DNA of 17,832 nt from Thermoprotei archaeon ex4572_64 (GTDB lineage Archaea > Thermoproteota > Thermoprotei > Thermoproteales > Thermocladiaceae). This document shows positions 1-7,548 of this stretch, piece by piece. Location of the stretch: the NCBI GenBank assembly GCA_002254895.1, contig NJDF01000018.1, positions 1 to 17,832 on the forward strand. Reading direction: 5' to 3'. The position numbers and the translations under genes are program-made. Within the stretch, counting starts at the first letter, position 1; the number at the start of each line of letters is the position of its first letter. The notes beneath the pieces are model-generated. The model made no database searches. It was not told the origin of the DNA and saw nothing but the letters and a program-made list of their open reading frames with translations.

Positions 1-2
1 AA

Positions 3-452
3 CTTGATAAAGTATTAACGTATAGAAGTATACTCAATAATGAGCTTGACTTCATTATAATATCTGCTGCATACGGGATCACACACGCACTTGAGAAAAT
101 TAGAAATTATGAGCTTCACATGAATAGTAGAGTTAATAGTGAGAAAGTTATTGACTTATGGATTAAACTAAACCTACCTAAAGTGATTGCTAAATATATT
201 GAGCACAATCATTACGAGAAAGTCTTGATATTTACGAGTAAAACCTCAAGATACATGAAGATCATTAAGTATAGTTTACACATGTTAAGTAAGGATTCAC
301 TAGAGAAGGTCTACATCATTACCTCAAAAAGTAGTTCTGGGGTAAGATCATTGAGAATTCTTGGAAAAACTCTCAACTTATTCATCACTTCAAAAGATTT
401 TTCAAAATTATTAGAGTTTAAGGATGTTAAGATTCACCAAGTACGTAGATAA
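3..452 (+). CDS. 3' part of an unidentified gene (5' end outside window)
   Basis: The frame is open from the window edge, so the ATG at 120 is probably internal and this is the C-terminal 149 residues of a longer protein. I do not recognise it with confidence. Upstream of the ATG the frame reads I-S-A-A-Y-G-I followed by E-K-I-R-N-Y-E-L-H-M. This faintly resembles the 'SA.YG ... I..Y...M' motif of YaaA/DUF6884-type proteins, which in archaea sit near tRNA-guanine transglycosylase-type enzymes. The remainder is Lys/Ser-rich with alternating hydrophobic strands and no membrane segment. The family suggestion is weak; that the frame is coding is more certain, given its unbroken length and the promoter-bearing gene that follows. 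Confidence 0.6.
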   Translation, partial: LDKVLTYRSILNNELDFIIISAAYGITHALEKIRNYELHMNSRVNSEKVIDLWIKLNLPKVIAKYIEHNHYEKVLIFTSKTSRYMKIIKYSLHMLSKDSLEKVYIITSKSSSGVRSLRILGKTLNLFITSKDFSKLLEFKDVKIHQVRR

Positions 453-487
453 GTGTTGATAATATAGTTATCAGTACTGCGTAATTT

Positions 488-497
488 CTATATAAAT
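488..497 (+). promoter_or_regulatory. TATA box for the 524 gene
   Basis: CTATATAAAT lies 27-36 bases before the ATG at 524 with no Shine-Dalgarno sequence between. This is the usual layout of a leaderless archaeal transcript. Confidence 0.55.
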
Positions 498-523
498 CAT
501 TTAGTTACATTATATCTCTAGTT

Positions 524-865
524 ATGGTTCTCATTTCTGTGAGAGTTATTGATAAGGATAGTGGATTTTTAAATGTTGAGTTCTTCACAAGCTTTAAAGA
601 TCTATACACATACTTGAGGAAAATTATAAACAATCCCGTAACTTTAAATCCCATAATTAACGTACTGTTAACCTCATGTCTAGAAAGTGAAGAACTAGCT
701 AACGACGTTATCGCCAGCATGCATAAGTGTGATGTTAAGTTTAAGAAGCATTACAAATGTATCTGCATTAACAGTCAAGGATCTATTAAAGAAGTTGAGA
801 GGAATATAAAATGTGTTGAAGAACTTCTTGAAAATATTGGTAAGTTTGGCATTATGAAAAGATAA
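524..865 (+). CDS. Hypothetical 113-residue protein
   Basis: This small gene starts with ATG and has a clear TATA element upstream. I do not recognise a family. The protein is mixed alpha/beta, soluble and without a signal peptide. It has an N-terminal strand-rich part and a Cys-containing segment near residues 69-88 (C at about 69, 79 and 81), then a charged helix rich in Glu/Lys at the C-terminus. The cysteines are not in a recognisable zinc-ribbon spacing. It has its own promoter and a 71-base gap after the preceding gene, so it is probably transcribed alone. A 71-residue reading frame on the opposite strand is a shadow of this gene. Confidence 0.55.
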   Translation: MVLISVRVIDKDSGFLNVEFFTSFKDLYTYLRKIINNPVTLNPIINVLLTSCLESEELANDVIASMHKCDVKFKKHYKCICINSQGSIKEVERNIKCVEELLENIGKFGIMKR

Positions 866-969
866 ATTCAAGCTCTCACCTATACTAGAATATTCAAAAC
901 TCTCAATAATTGGCAGAACTTCATTTAGAAAAACCTTTATTAACTTATCAACGATCTTGAAAACTAATT

Positions 970-1657
970 GTGAGTGAGAATCTGTTGAGAATAGAAAGTT
1001 ACATCAGGAACGTTATAGATGTTATAGAGCAGATTAAAAGTACATCACTAATTGATAGGGAAGTTAGAGAGATCTTAGAGATTGCTGAAGCGTACGTTAA
1101 AGACTCAGTACATTATCTAAGAAGTAATGATGAGTTTCACGCACTAGCCACTATAGCTTATGCTGAAGGGCTTCTCGATGCCTTAAGACTTCTAGGTAAA
1201 GTTAAGTTTGAGTGGAAAAAATCTTCAGAAATTATGAAGAACTTACGTAAAGTACTTGTCGCAGGTACTTTCGAAATCCTTCATCCAGGACACATAGCTT
1301 ATCTTAAATATGCATGGAGTATGGGTAGAGTAATTGCCATAGTTTCTAGAGATTCTACAGTTAGAAACAATAATTCCTGAAAATCAGAGACTTGAAGTGT
1401 TAAGAAATATCACATACGTGCACAAGGCAAGACTTGGATATGAAGATGACATGTTTAGAGTTGTAGAGGAGGAGAAACCTGAAATCATTATTTTAGGACC
1501 TAATCAACCATTTGGAGAAGATCATGTCAAGAATGAATTGAGAAGAAGAGGTTTAAATATTGAAGTTGCTAGAATGAGAGAGTACGTGAATTGTGAATTA
1601 TGCTCAACAAGTAAGGTTATTCAGAAGATACTTCAAATTATGAAATCTTCACAGTAG
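970..1657 (+). pseudogene. DUF357-cytidylyltransferase fusion (RibL-type), frame-broken
   Basis: The first frame (GTG at 970 to TGA at 1378-1380) has a DUF357-like helical domain over residues 1-85, with the A-Y-A-E-G-L-L-D-A-L signature. It then begins a nucleotidyltransferase domain with V-A-G-T-F-E-I-L-H-P-G-H (the HxGH motif) and R-D-S-T-V. The domain resumes one frame over: I-I-P-E-N-Q-R-L-E starts near 1370, upstream of the GTG at 1397. It ends with I-I-L-G-P-N-Q and a C-E-L-C-S-T-S-K motif typical of archaeal FAD synthase RibL, which makes FAD from FMN and ATP. From memory, homologues have about five to seven residues (K-G-R-x-P-like) between R-D-S-T-V-R and I-I-P-E, and these are absent here. 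The break therefore looks like a short deletion that also shifts frame. The next gene is damaged too. A read error remains possible. The RibL assignment is from motifs; a different nucleotidyl transfer substrate is possible. Confidence 0.75.
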
Positions 1658-1693
1658 TATCTCTTATAAACATGAAGACTCTTGATTAAAGTC

Positions 1694-2003
1694 ATGCTTG
1701 AGAACATTTCAGTAATTATCTACAGCATATCAAGCTCACACAGACTTCTAGAATATGCAAGAGTTATTCACGGATTTGGCATTAAGAACATAGTAATTAC
1801 CAGAGCCTGGAATAGAGCTTCTCCTCAATGATGTTAAATTAAATTTTAAAATTGGACTTGTAGTTCATGGTCTAGACCTATCATTTACACCTAAAGAGTT
1901 AGAATTAGGTGAGGAATTGTGTGTAATTAATAGAGATTTATCAAGTATAGCATTACTAGTCATAACACTTTACGAACTCTTAAAAAGATTGTCTTCTCAA
2001 TGA
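1694..2003 (+). pseudogene. Remnant of archaeal SPOUT/'RecB-family nuclease' gene
   Basis: ATG at 1694 opens a 45-codon frame (S-V-I-I-Y-S-I-S-S-S-H-R-L-L-E-Y-A-R-V-I-H-G-F-G) that stops at 1829-1831. A second frame, open across 1803-2003, carries the C-terminal half: G-L-V-V-H-G, then L-S-F-T-P-K-E-L-E-L-G and I-A-L-L-V-I-T-L-Y-E-L. Both halves match the ends of an archaeal family usually labelled RecB-family nuclease but built like a SPOUT protein. The family's middle block, with an A-A-Q-x-G-x-P-E motif and a following S/P-D-L strand, is missing: about 30-40 residues by my recollection. The remnant therefore has both a frame shift and an internal deletion. Its 3' end overlaps the convergent surE gene by 24 bases. 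The family name is from recall; the split frames are directly visible. Confidence 0.6.
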
Positions 2004-2810
2004 ACTATTTACTTCATTAATTATCTGCTTAATTTCACTTTCTAAAACTTCGAGATAACTCTCCACACCCATCCTATACACATTCAGATCTAGTACTAGT
2101 GGAGTTATAGCTACATTATTCTCAACATGAACAACATAATAGTCTGTATCTTTCTCGGCCTCAACATACTCGCCATAGAGCCAATAGTACGGTATTGATT
2201 TAGGGTCAAATCTCTCATCAACTTTTAATCTCATCTTCAACTTTGCGCACCTCACATACTTAAGCATAGTACTACTAGTTACTCTTGATGGAAAGTTAAC
2301 ATTAAGTATTAAGCTTTTTCTTAACCTTCCACTATTAAGTACATGCTTAACTAGCTCATGTATAGTGAATTTCATAAATCTTACAAGCTCATCATTACTT
2401 AGAAGTTCTCTCTCGTTTTCAATTACTGTAGAGAACGCTATACCAGGAATTCCAAACATGTATGCTTGCATGATTGCACCTACAGTACCTGATGCAAGTA
2501 TTGCTTGTAGTGATGTATTATCTCCAAGATTAATACCTGATAATACAATATCTATATCTTCGCATAGTTTGAGTAATCCAAGACATACACAGTCAGCTGG
2601 TGTTCCAGAAATTATGTACACATCAACATTCCATAACTTAAGACTTCTTACTCTTAAAGGTTTATGCAATGTTAAGCTTAAACTACATGCACTTCTCTCT
2701 TTTTCAGGAACTACTATACATACTTTACCCAAATCTTTAACGGCATGATAAAGTAGTTCAACTCCACAACTAAAGATACCATCATCACTAGTTATTAAGA
2801 TCTTATACAT
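1980..2810 (-). CDS. surE: 5'/3'-nucleotidase SurE
   Basis: SurE is a metal-dependent phosphatase acting on nucleoside 5'/3'-monophosphates, and in some species on short polyphosphate. The N-terminus has I-T-S-D-D-G (residues 6-11), where the two aspartates bind the metal. The conserved P-E-K-E-R-S-A block with the metal-binding Ser lies near residues 35-41. V-L-S-G-I-N-L-G-D-N, with the metal-binding Asn, lies near residues 89-98. The A-S-G-T-V-G-A turn follows at about 106-112. Length (276 residues) is normal for the family. The start is ATG, with a TATA-like TTAATAAT at 2837-2844 on this strand. It is divergent from ribB across about 110 bases and convergent with the SPOUT remnant. Nothing is missing from the active site. 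Confidence 0.93.
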   Translation of the reverse strand: MYKILITSDDGIFSCGVELLYHAVKDLGKVCIVVPEKERSACSLSLTLHKPLRVRSLKLWNVDVYIISGTPADCVCLGLLKLCEDIDIVLSGINLGDNTSLQAILASGTVGAIMQAYMFGIPGIAFSTVIENERELLSNDELVRFMKFTIHELVKHVLNSGRLRKSLILNVNFPSRVTSSTMLKYVRCAKLKMRLKVDERFDPKSIPYYWLYGEYVEAEKDTDYYVVHVENNVAITPLVLDLNVYRMGVESYLEVLESEIKQIINEVNSSLRRQSF

Positions 2811-2886
2811 ACCTCTTTGATGTGATGTGTGTTGAATTATTAATTCTTTTTGATCATTAACCCATCATAAACTAACTTTTTCGACA

Positions 2887-2895
2887 AATTTATAA
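2887..2895 (+). promoter_or_regulatory. TATA box for ribB
   Basis: AATTTATAA lies 25-33 bases before the ribB ATG at 2920. There is no ribosome binding site, which implies a leaderless mRNA. An earlier ATG at 2915 is out of frame and stops at once, so it is not the start. Confidence 0.55.
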
Positions 2896-2919
2896 CCACT
2901 AAACTTCCAGTTTATATGG

Positions 2920-3588
2920 ATGTCTAGTATTGAGGTGGGTATTGAGTGTTTAAGAAGAGGAAGACCAATATTCATATACGATTTCGATGAGAGAGAGAAG
3001 GAGATTGACGTTGTAGTTCGTGCAGACTACGTAACTCCAGAACTCATTAGATGGATTAGAAAGAATGCGGGTGGTCTTATATGCTTTGTAACTAGTGAGG
3101 ATGTTGGTAAGAAGTTAGGTATTGACTTCATGACTAACTACTTAAAGATGAGCAATCTAGAACTACTACTTAAAAAGCCTAGCTATGGTGATGACCCAGC
3201 CTTCTCCATATATGTTAATCATGTAAATACAAGAACAGGAATTAGAGATAAAGATAGAGCATTAACTATAAGTAGGCTTGCACATGTAGTTAAACTTGCA
3301 GTTAATGGTAATATGAGTGAGGCTAGAGAAGTATTTAGAAGAGAATTTTATACTCCAGGACACGTACCCATACTTCTTGGTAGGGTTGGTAAGAGATTTG
3401 GACATACAGAACTCTCACTAATACTTGCAGAACTTGCAAAAATACCACCAGCACTTGTAATTACAGAAATGCTCAGTGATGATGGTGAAGCATTAAGTAA
3501 GGAAGATATATTAAAGATTAGTCAAGAAATGAATACAGTAGTGATTACTGGAGATGAGATATTGAAGTATGTAGGTTATGTAAAGTAG
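2920..3588 (+). CDS. ribB: 3,4-dihydroxy-2-butanone-4-phosphate synthase
   Basis: RibB converts ribulose 5-phosphate to dihydroxybutanone phosphate plus formate, supplying the four-carbon unit of riboflavin. Visible hallmarks are the acidic metal-binding loop F-D-E-R-E-K-E-I-D near residues 22-30, G-G-L-I-C (about 51-55), the R-T-G-I-R-D-K-D-R-A-L-T-I motif (about 107-119), P-G-H-V (about 147-150) and G-H-T-E-L-S-L (about 166-172), which supplies metal and phosphate ligands. The length of 222 residues is typical of the archaeal stand-alone enzyme. There is no GTP cyclohydrolase II fusion. It has its own TATA promoter. A second riboflavin gene, arfC, lies at 16492, and a damaged RibL-type gene lies upstream, so the pathway is scattered rather than in an operon. 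Confidence 0.93.
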   Translation: MSSIEVGIECLRRGRPIFIYDFDEREKEIDVVVRADYVTPELIRWIRKNAGGLICFVTSEDVGKKLGIDFMTNYLKMSNLELLLKKPSYGDDPAFSIYVNHVNTRTGIRDKDRALTISRLAHVVKLAVNGNMSEAREVFRREFYTPGHVPILLGRVGKRFGHTELSLILAELAKIPPALVITEMLSDDGEALSKEDILKISQEMNTVVITGDEILKYVGYVK

Positions 3589-3854
3589 ATCACATACGTG
3601 TGAAGTATACATAATTCAGCACTACATATGTAAGTACATGCTGTTAAGCGGTAAGTTAATGCTAAACTATATCACCATATTGTTAAAGTAATTATTGTCT
3701 TTACAGGAATTGCATTGTGATTAATAATACGTCAGTACTTTAGGAAATGTTTCTGAAAACATTCTCACAGTATTCTTCATCTTTCAGCTACCTTTCCCAA
3801 AGTATAGCTTCATATTTAGTACATACTTAACGTGTAGTTTAAACTACATAGATA
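3589..3854. other. Gene-free stretch between convergent ribB and UPF0282
   Basis: No open frame or RNA gene is supportable in these 266 AT-rich bases. The one clear structure is a perfect palindrome at 3833-3848. Because the two flanking genes converge here, the stretch probably contains both transcript ends. Confidence 0.4.
3833..3848. repeat. Perfect 16-bp palindrome
   Basis: TGTAGTTTAAACTACA reads the same on both strands. It ends seven bases past the stop codon of the leftward UPF0282 gene. It could act as a 3' structure for that mRNA or as a dimer-binding site. Archaeal terminators are mostly oligo-T tracts, so a terminator role is not established. Confidence 0.5.
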
Positions 3855-5027
3855 TCACGTATCAGTAGGAGATTGTTTGAAAGGTGGTGAAAAATTACTA
3901 CATAACTTATCAATTAATGGCTTATCACCAAGATACTCAGCAGCTGTTAATAAAAATACATCGCTCTTTTTAGCTTCAATAAACACTTCTTCAATTCTTC
4001 TTCTCCATTTACAATCTCTGAGTAAATGATGATCATAGATTAGAAGTTTTGGTCTTGCTTGACTAATTATTAACTTAACATTACCTACTGCTCTCTCTAG
4101 ATTAACCTTACTTAGCATGTATGGATATAGATATGTTGGTGGTCCGTCAAGAATGATTATGTCAGGTCTTAACTTGATTATGAATTCTGCATAGTCTTCA
4201 ATTTGAGGACCCATTAAGTCGCTAGAATAGAATACTGTATAGTTGTTCTTTCTAATAGTTATAGGTATTACCCAACCTGTCCTATCATACTCTATACCGT
4301 GAAACCATGGTTCTAGAATTCTAACTTCAACATCACCGAAGCTGAATGTCTTGTTATCACCCCAAGTTATGTATGAGTTATCACTTAGCTTAATACCATC
4401 AATTATCCACTTACTTCTACCCCATAACTGTTTAAGTCTAATAAACCACTTCTTACCCTTCTTAAGCAGTTCTTCTCTTCTAGCTTGATAGTTTTTGAAA
4501 TCTTTAGAAAGAGCTATTGATAACTTCTCTACAGGATCTTCAAATTCTTGTACTTCAGAATTTGTTAAGTACTTACTTAAATCATCATTAACTAACTGTA
4601 AGATTTTTGTTAGAAATAATCTTGCTCTATTCCATTGACTCTCATTAATGTACATGTTTGGATTTTTAAGGATAAGTAATTTACCATTGAGATAGAATTC
4701 TCTACCACTCTTAATGTCAGGATCATCTGGAAGTACGTGATGATCGTAGTGGTAGTGAGTGATTATTATAACTTTAGCTTTCTTACATGCATTTTCAATC
4801 TTGCTAAGTGCTCTACCTCTAAGTCTAAACTTCTCTTCAATAGGTAAGGGATAGCTTGGCTGCATTTCTGCAACTCCTGGATCAATAATGATTTTACCGA
4901 TACTTGAGGTAATAGCTATACATGCAGACTTAGCTCCAAGACTATCAAACCAAACAAGTTCAAGATCAAGTTTTTCGAGTAAATTCATAACGTAACTATC
5001 TATTAACAACTTTTCAAAGCTTATCAT
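3855..5027 (-). CDS. UPF0282-family metallo-beta-lactamase-fold protein
   Basis: This is a metallo-beta-lactamase-fold hydrolase of the archaeal UPF0282 family, whose substrate is unknown to me. The metal motif H-Y-H-Y-D-H-H lies at residues 91-97, preceded by the family-typical I-I-I-D-P-G-V-A at 46-53. A later Y-S-S-D-L-M-G-P-Q block near 266-274 and D-H-H-L-L-R-D near 345-351 supply further conserved metal or active-site residues. The ATG at 5027 gives 390 residues. Family members usually start just before the F-D-S-L-G-A motif (here residues 27-32), so M14 (ATG at 4988) is an alternative start. The TATA-like stretch 5035-5045 lies too close to 5027 for a leaderless start there and fits better with the downstream Met. 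It is not a repeat of the UPF0173 gene at 5501; the two share only the fold. Confidence 0.85.
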   Translation of the reverse strand: MISFEKLLIDSYVMNLLEKLDLELVWFDSLGAKSACIAITSSIGKIIIDPGVAEMQPSYPLPIEEKFRLRGRALSKIENACKKAKVIIITHYHYDHHVLPDDPDIKSGREFYLNGKLLILKNPNMYINESQWNRARLFLTKILQLVNDDLSKYLTNSEVQEFEDPVEKLSIALSKDFKNYQARREELLKKGKKWFIRLKQLWGRSKWIIDGIKLSDNSYITWGDNKTFSFGDVEVRILEPWFHGIEYDRTGWVIPITIRKNNYTVFYSSDLMGPQIEDYAEFIIKLRPDIIILDGPPTYLYPYMLSKVNLERAVGNVKLIISQARPKLLIYDHHLLRDCKWRRRIEEVFIEAKKSDVFLLTAAEYLGDKPLIDKLCSNFSPPFKQSPTDT

Positions 5028-5385
5028 TATTGAGAAATTTTATCTCACAAACTCCTCAACATTAATAGAAATCTTGAAGCTACTCTACATCATTACACTA
5101 TTAATGCTAATGCAGAAATGACAATTATGATAAAAGATCATCATTCAGACTACAGAGGAAAACACAGAAGTAAATTTTGAGGTCAAAGACACATATTTTA
5201 CCAATTGGATCTAAAGTAAAGTAAGCTATTATCTGTGAATTCTGAACAGTGAATGTTGTGAAGTCAATCAGTGGCGAGAATTTGAGCATCATGAATTAAT
5301 TTAGAATTCACAACATATCACAACTTAAATCACAAGCATTGTCCTTAATGAGAAAGAAATAAAAGGGAAATCATCTTCAAATCAA
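5028..5385. other. Gene-free stretch upstream of the C/D sRNA
   Basis: I see no coding frame in these 358 bases. An imperfectly understood inverted repeat is present: TTGTGAA-containing arms at 5252-5262 and 5307-5316, 10 bp complementary and 44 bases apart. The right end contains a TATA-like AAATAAAA (5357-5364), well placed to drive the guide RNA at about 5386. Confidence 0.4.
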
Positions 5386-5446
5386 GATAGATGAAGAGGC
5401 GTGGCAGCAACTGAGTTGTGAAGAACCTTGTCTCACGCTGATTCCT
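5386..5446 (+). ncRNA. C/D-box guide sRNA (2'-O-methylation), probable 23S rRNA target
   Basis: All four boxes are present in canonical order and symmetric spacing. C is ATGAAGA (5391-5397), followed by a 13-nt guide (5398-5410). D' is CTGA (5411-5414), followed by a 3-nt spacer. C' is GTGAAGA (5418-5424), followed by a 13-nt guide (5425-5437). D is CTGA (5438-5441). Both C boxes keep the UGAnGA kink-turn core. The guide before D is complementary, for the nine bases next to the box, to CGUGAGACA, a near-universal 23S rRNA sequence just after the peptidyl-transferase loop. The N-plus-five rule would place the methyl on the A of CGUG(A)GACA. The D' guide predicts target UUGCUGCCACGCC (methyl on the fifth base, U), which I cannot place. 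A TATA-like AAATAAAA lies about 27 bases upstream of the expected 5' end. Exact ends are inferred. Confidence 0.82.
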
Positions 5447-5468
5447 TACTTAACTAAAGTCTACTATA

Positions 5469-5480
5469 GTTATAAAAACT
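5469..5480 (+). promoter_or_regulatory. TATA box for the UPF0173 gene
   Basis: GTTATAAAAACT lies 21-32 bases before the ATG at 5501 with no ribosome binding site, as expected for a leaderless archaeal transcript. Confidence 0.55.
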
Positions 5481-5500
5481 TCAGATTAATTTTAATAATC

Positions 5501-6184
5501 ATGAGTTATCTAAGATGGCTTGGTCATTCAGCTTTTGAAATTAAAACCATGGGCAAATCTATACTCATCGATCCCTGGATTACTAATCCATTATCACCAG
5601 TAGATTTAAGTGAGGTTAAGAATGTAGATTTCATACTTGTCACTCACGACCATGGAGATCATCTTGGAGAGACCATAGATATAGCTAAGAAGACAAATGC
5701 TACAGTTATTGCCATCTACGAGTTAGCGACTTATCTTTCTGAGCAGGGTATCAAGAACGTTATTCCCATGAATATTGGTGGTTATGTTAAGCTTACTAGT
5801 GAAATTGAGGTGTACATGACTTCAGCACAGCATAGCTCAACTAGAGGTTCTCCTGTAGGTTATGTAGTTAAGTCACCAGAAGCTACAATATACCATGCAG
5901 GTGATACAGGTATCTTTAAAGATATGGAACTTCTTGGAAGACTTTTTAAGATAGACATTGCACTCTTACCTATTGGTAGTGTCTTTACGATGAGTCCTAG
6001 AGAAGCAGCATTTGCAGCATTAATGATTAATCCAAGAGTAGTCATACCTATGCATTACAATACTTTTCCAGAAATTAGACAAGATCCAAACGTATTTAAA
6101 GAACTTGTAGAACAGATCGCACCACACGTTAAGGTACTAATACTTAAGCCAGGAGATAAGGTTGAAATTCCTCTAAAACTTTAA
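5501..6184 (+). CDS. UPF0173 metal-dependent hydrolase
   Basis: This is a compact metallo-beta-lactamase-fold hydrolase of the UPF0173 (UlaG-like) family with unknown natural substrate. The sequence has W-L-G-H-S-A-F (residues 6-12), I-D-P-W (23-26), and the dinuclear metal motif H-D-H-G-D-H at 49-54. Also visible are a metal-ligand His in A-Q-H-S (about 111-114), Y-H-A-G-D-T-G near 130-136, which contains the bridging Asp, and P-M-H-Y-N-T with the last His ligand near 183-188. Length (227 residues) is typical and no ligand is missing. The ATG follows a TATA element by the expected distance, so the start is well supported. It has no operon partner. Confidence 0.9.
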   Translation: MSYLRWLGHSAFEIKTMGKSILIDPWITNPLSPVDLSEVKNVDFILVTHDHGDHLGETIDIAKKTNATVIAIYELATYLSEQGIKNVIPMNIGGYVKLTSEIEVYMTSAQHSSTRGSPVGYVVKSPEATIYHAGDTGIFKDMELLGRLFKIDIALLPIGSVFTMSPREAAFAALMINPRVVIPMHYNTFPEIRQDPNVFKELVEQIAPHVKVLILKPGDKVEIPLKL

Positions 6185-6440
6185 ACTCTCACAATCTACT
6201 TACAACATATAGTCTTTACATGATTTCAATTTAATGTTAAGTTCTTTTTCAGAAGTACGAAGTAGTGATTAAGCATATTACCTATCTCATTCTTAGAATA
6301 AGTTTACTTCACCCCCATAATCTTCTCACTTAATTAGGCAAGAACTTACTCAACACCACTCACTCAAACCTTAAAGTAACTTCAAGACCTGTTGAGTTCA
6401 TTCTCTTTTAAAGTCGCTTAACGAGTTAGAAAAACATTAA
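6185..6440. other. Gene-free stretch between convergent genes
   Basis: These 256 bases lie between the ends of two convergent genes. I found no open frame, tRNA, complete C/D box set or convincing repeat. A run of Cs near 6313 is not part of a visible structure. Confidence 0.35.
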
Positions 6441-7526
6441 CTATAACATTCTGTAAAGTATTTTTGAGTACTTTAAATCCTTAACATTACTATTTTTCAA
6501 CTTCATCATCAACTTGTAGTTGTGAGGTTTTGTTCTAATTATGAGGAGTGTAAATACCTTATCACTACATCTAAAAGTTGATGTAAATAATACTTCATTA
6601 CTCATCTTAACTTCGCTACGATGTTCTCTCTTACAATCTAAAATTCTTTCAATAAGTATTGTTAAATCTTCAAAGAAGTGTGTAAGTTTTGTAAGTTCCT
6701 CCTTCTTAATCTTGTCAAGAGCTTTATAGTAATCACCATAGCAATCATGTTCTCTCCTACGTAGACATTCTCTTAATCTCTTTCTTAAGTACTTAACTTT
6801 TAACTCAAATTCGAATTCATTAGTTATTGAATCTACAACTCCGCTCGTATTTTTAGACATTAATTCTCTATACCGCTTAATGTATTCTATTAACTCTTCA
6901 GGTTTTATCTCGATAGTTCTACTAGGTACACCAACAGGTACTACGTACTGTGGATACTCATCTTCATCTAGATCAAGAATTCTCCTAATTTCACTATCTG
7001 AAAATGCTCCAATAGCGACTGCGCCAAGACCTAAAGCTGTAGCTTGTAGATATAGATTCTGACATGCATGACCTACCTCGAAGTGTACGTACCTGATACC
7101 TCTCTCACCATATCTTCTAGTTGTTCTCTCATATATAGCTGTAATTACTATATCTACTGGTGCTTCTCTAACCCATACCTGACCCCAACATGCATTGTAG
7201 AGATTTTGCCTATAGTCTCCTCTCTTCACAAGCTTAATAATATGTGCATGTGGATTGTAGTGATATATTCCTGCATCTACATTTTCTACACCTTCCTCAC
7301 CAACAACTACATACACTTCTAATGGGTATGTAGCTCCAGCACTAGGTGCTGTTCTAAATCTCCATCTAGGATAGGAGATACCTTGAGTAGCCCATAATAA
7401 TTGAGAAAGTTGTTCTAGAGTGAGTGGTTTCTTCCTATACTCTCTAACACTTCTACGTAGAAGTAGTGTCTCCTCTAAGGAAAGTACACCCTTAACTCTA
7501 GGTAATGGTAAGTACACAATACTCAT
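6441..7526 (-). CDS. SagB/ThcOx-type nitroreductase with long C-terminal extension
   Basis: Residues 1 to about 205 form an FMN-dependent nitroreductase domain of the SagB/ThcOx branch. It shows R-R-S-V-R-E-Y (24-30), the L-S-Q-L-L-W-A-T-Q-G-I signature (40-50), A-P-S-A-G-A-T-Y-P-L (60-69), G-H-A-C-Q-N-L-Y-L-Q-A (152-162) and G-L-G-A-V-A-I-G-A-F (166-175). Bacterial relatives oxidise azolines in peptide toxin synthesis. Single-domain archaeal members have no known role, and no cyclodehydratase or transporter partner lies here. Family members usually end soon after the Y-V-V-P-V-G motif (194-199). This one runs on for about 150 residues of Lys/Glu/Arg-rich, probably helical sequence of unknown function. 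The start is ATG, with TATTTAAAA 26-34 bases upstream overlapping the end of hisB. Confidence 0.85.
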   Translation of the reverse strand: MSIVYLPLPRVKGVLSLEETLLLRRSVREYRKKPLTLEQLSQLLWATQGISYPRWRFRTAPSAGATYPLEVYVVVGEEGVENVDAGIYHYNPHAHIIKLVKRGDYRQNLYNACWGQVWVREAPVDIVITAIYERTTRRYGERGIRYVHFEVGHACQNLYLQATALGLGAVAIGAFSDSEIRRILDLDEDEYPQYVVPVGVPSRTIEIKPEELIEYIKRYRELMSKNTSGVVDSITNEFEFELKVKYLRKRLRECLRRREHDCYGDYYKALDKIKKEELTKLTHFFEDLTILIERILDCKREHRSEVKMSNEVLFTSTFRCSDKVFTLLIIRTKPHNYKLMMKLKNSNVKDLKYSKILYRML

Positions 7527-7548
7527 TAATATCTAGTTACTTATTAAT

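Noticed and set aside
1403..3600. Repeated CACATACGTG at 1403 and 3591
   Set aside because: Only two copies in unrelated contexts, one of them inside coding sequence; best explained by chance.
3740..3800. C/D-box-like set on the minus strand (ATGAAGA with later CTGA)
   Set aside because: No D' box at guide distance and no C' box; spacing to the next CTGA is far too long.
5230..5300. C-box-like CATGATGC plus CTGA on the minus strand
   Set aside because: The C box lacks its final A and no C'/D pair follows.
3855..6184. The two metallo-beta-lactamase-fold genes as a duplication
   Set aside because: They differ in length, motif context (H-Y-H-Y-D-H versus H-D-H-G-D-H) and family; only the fold is shared.
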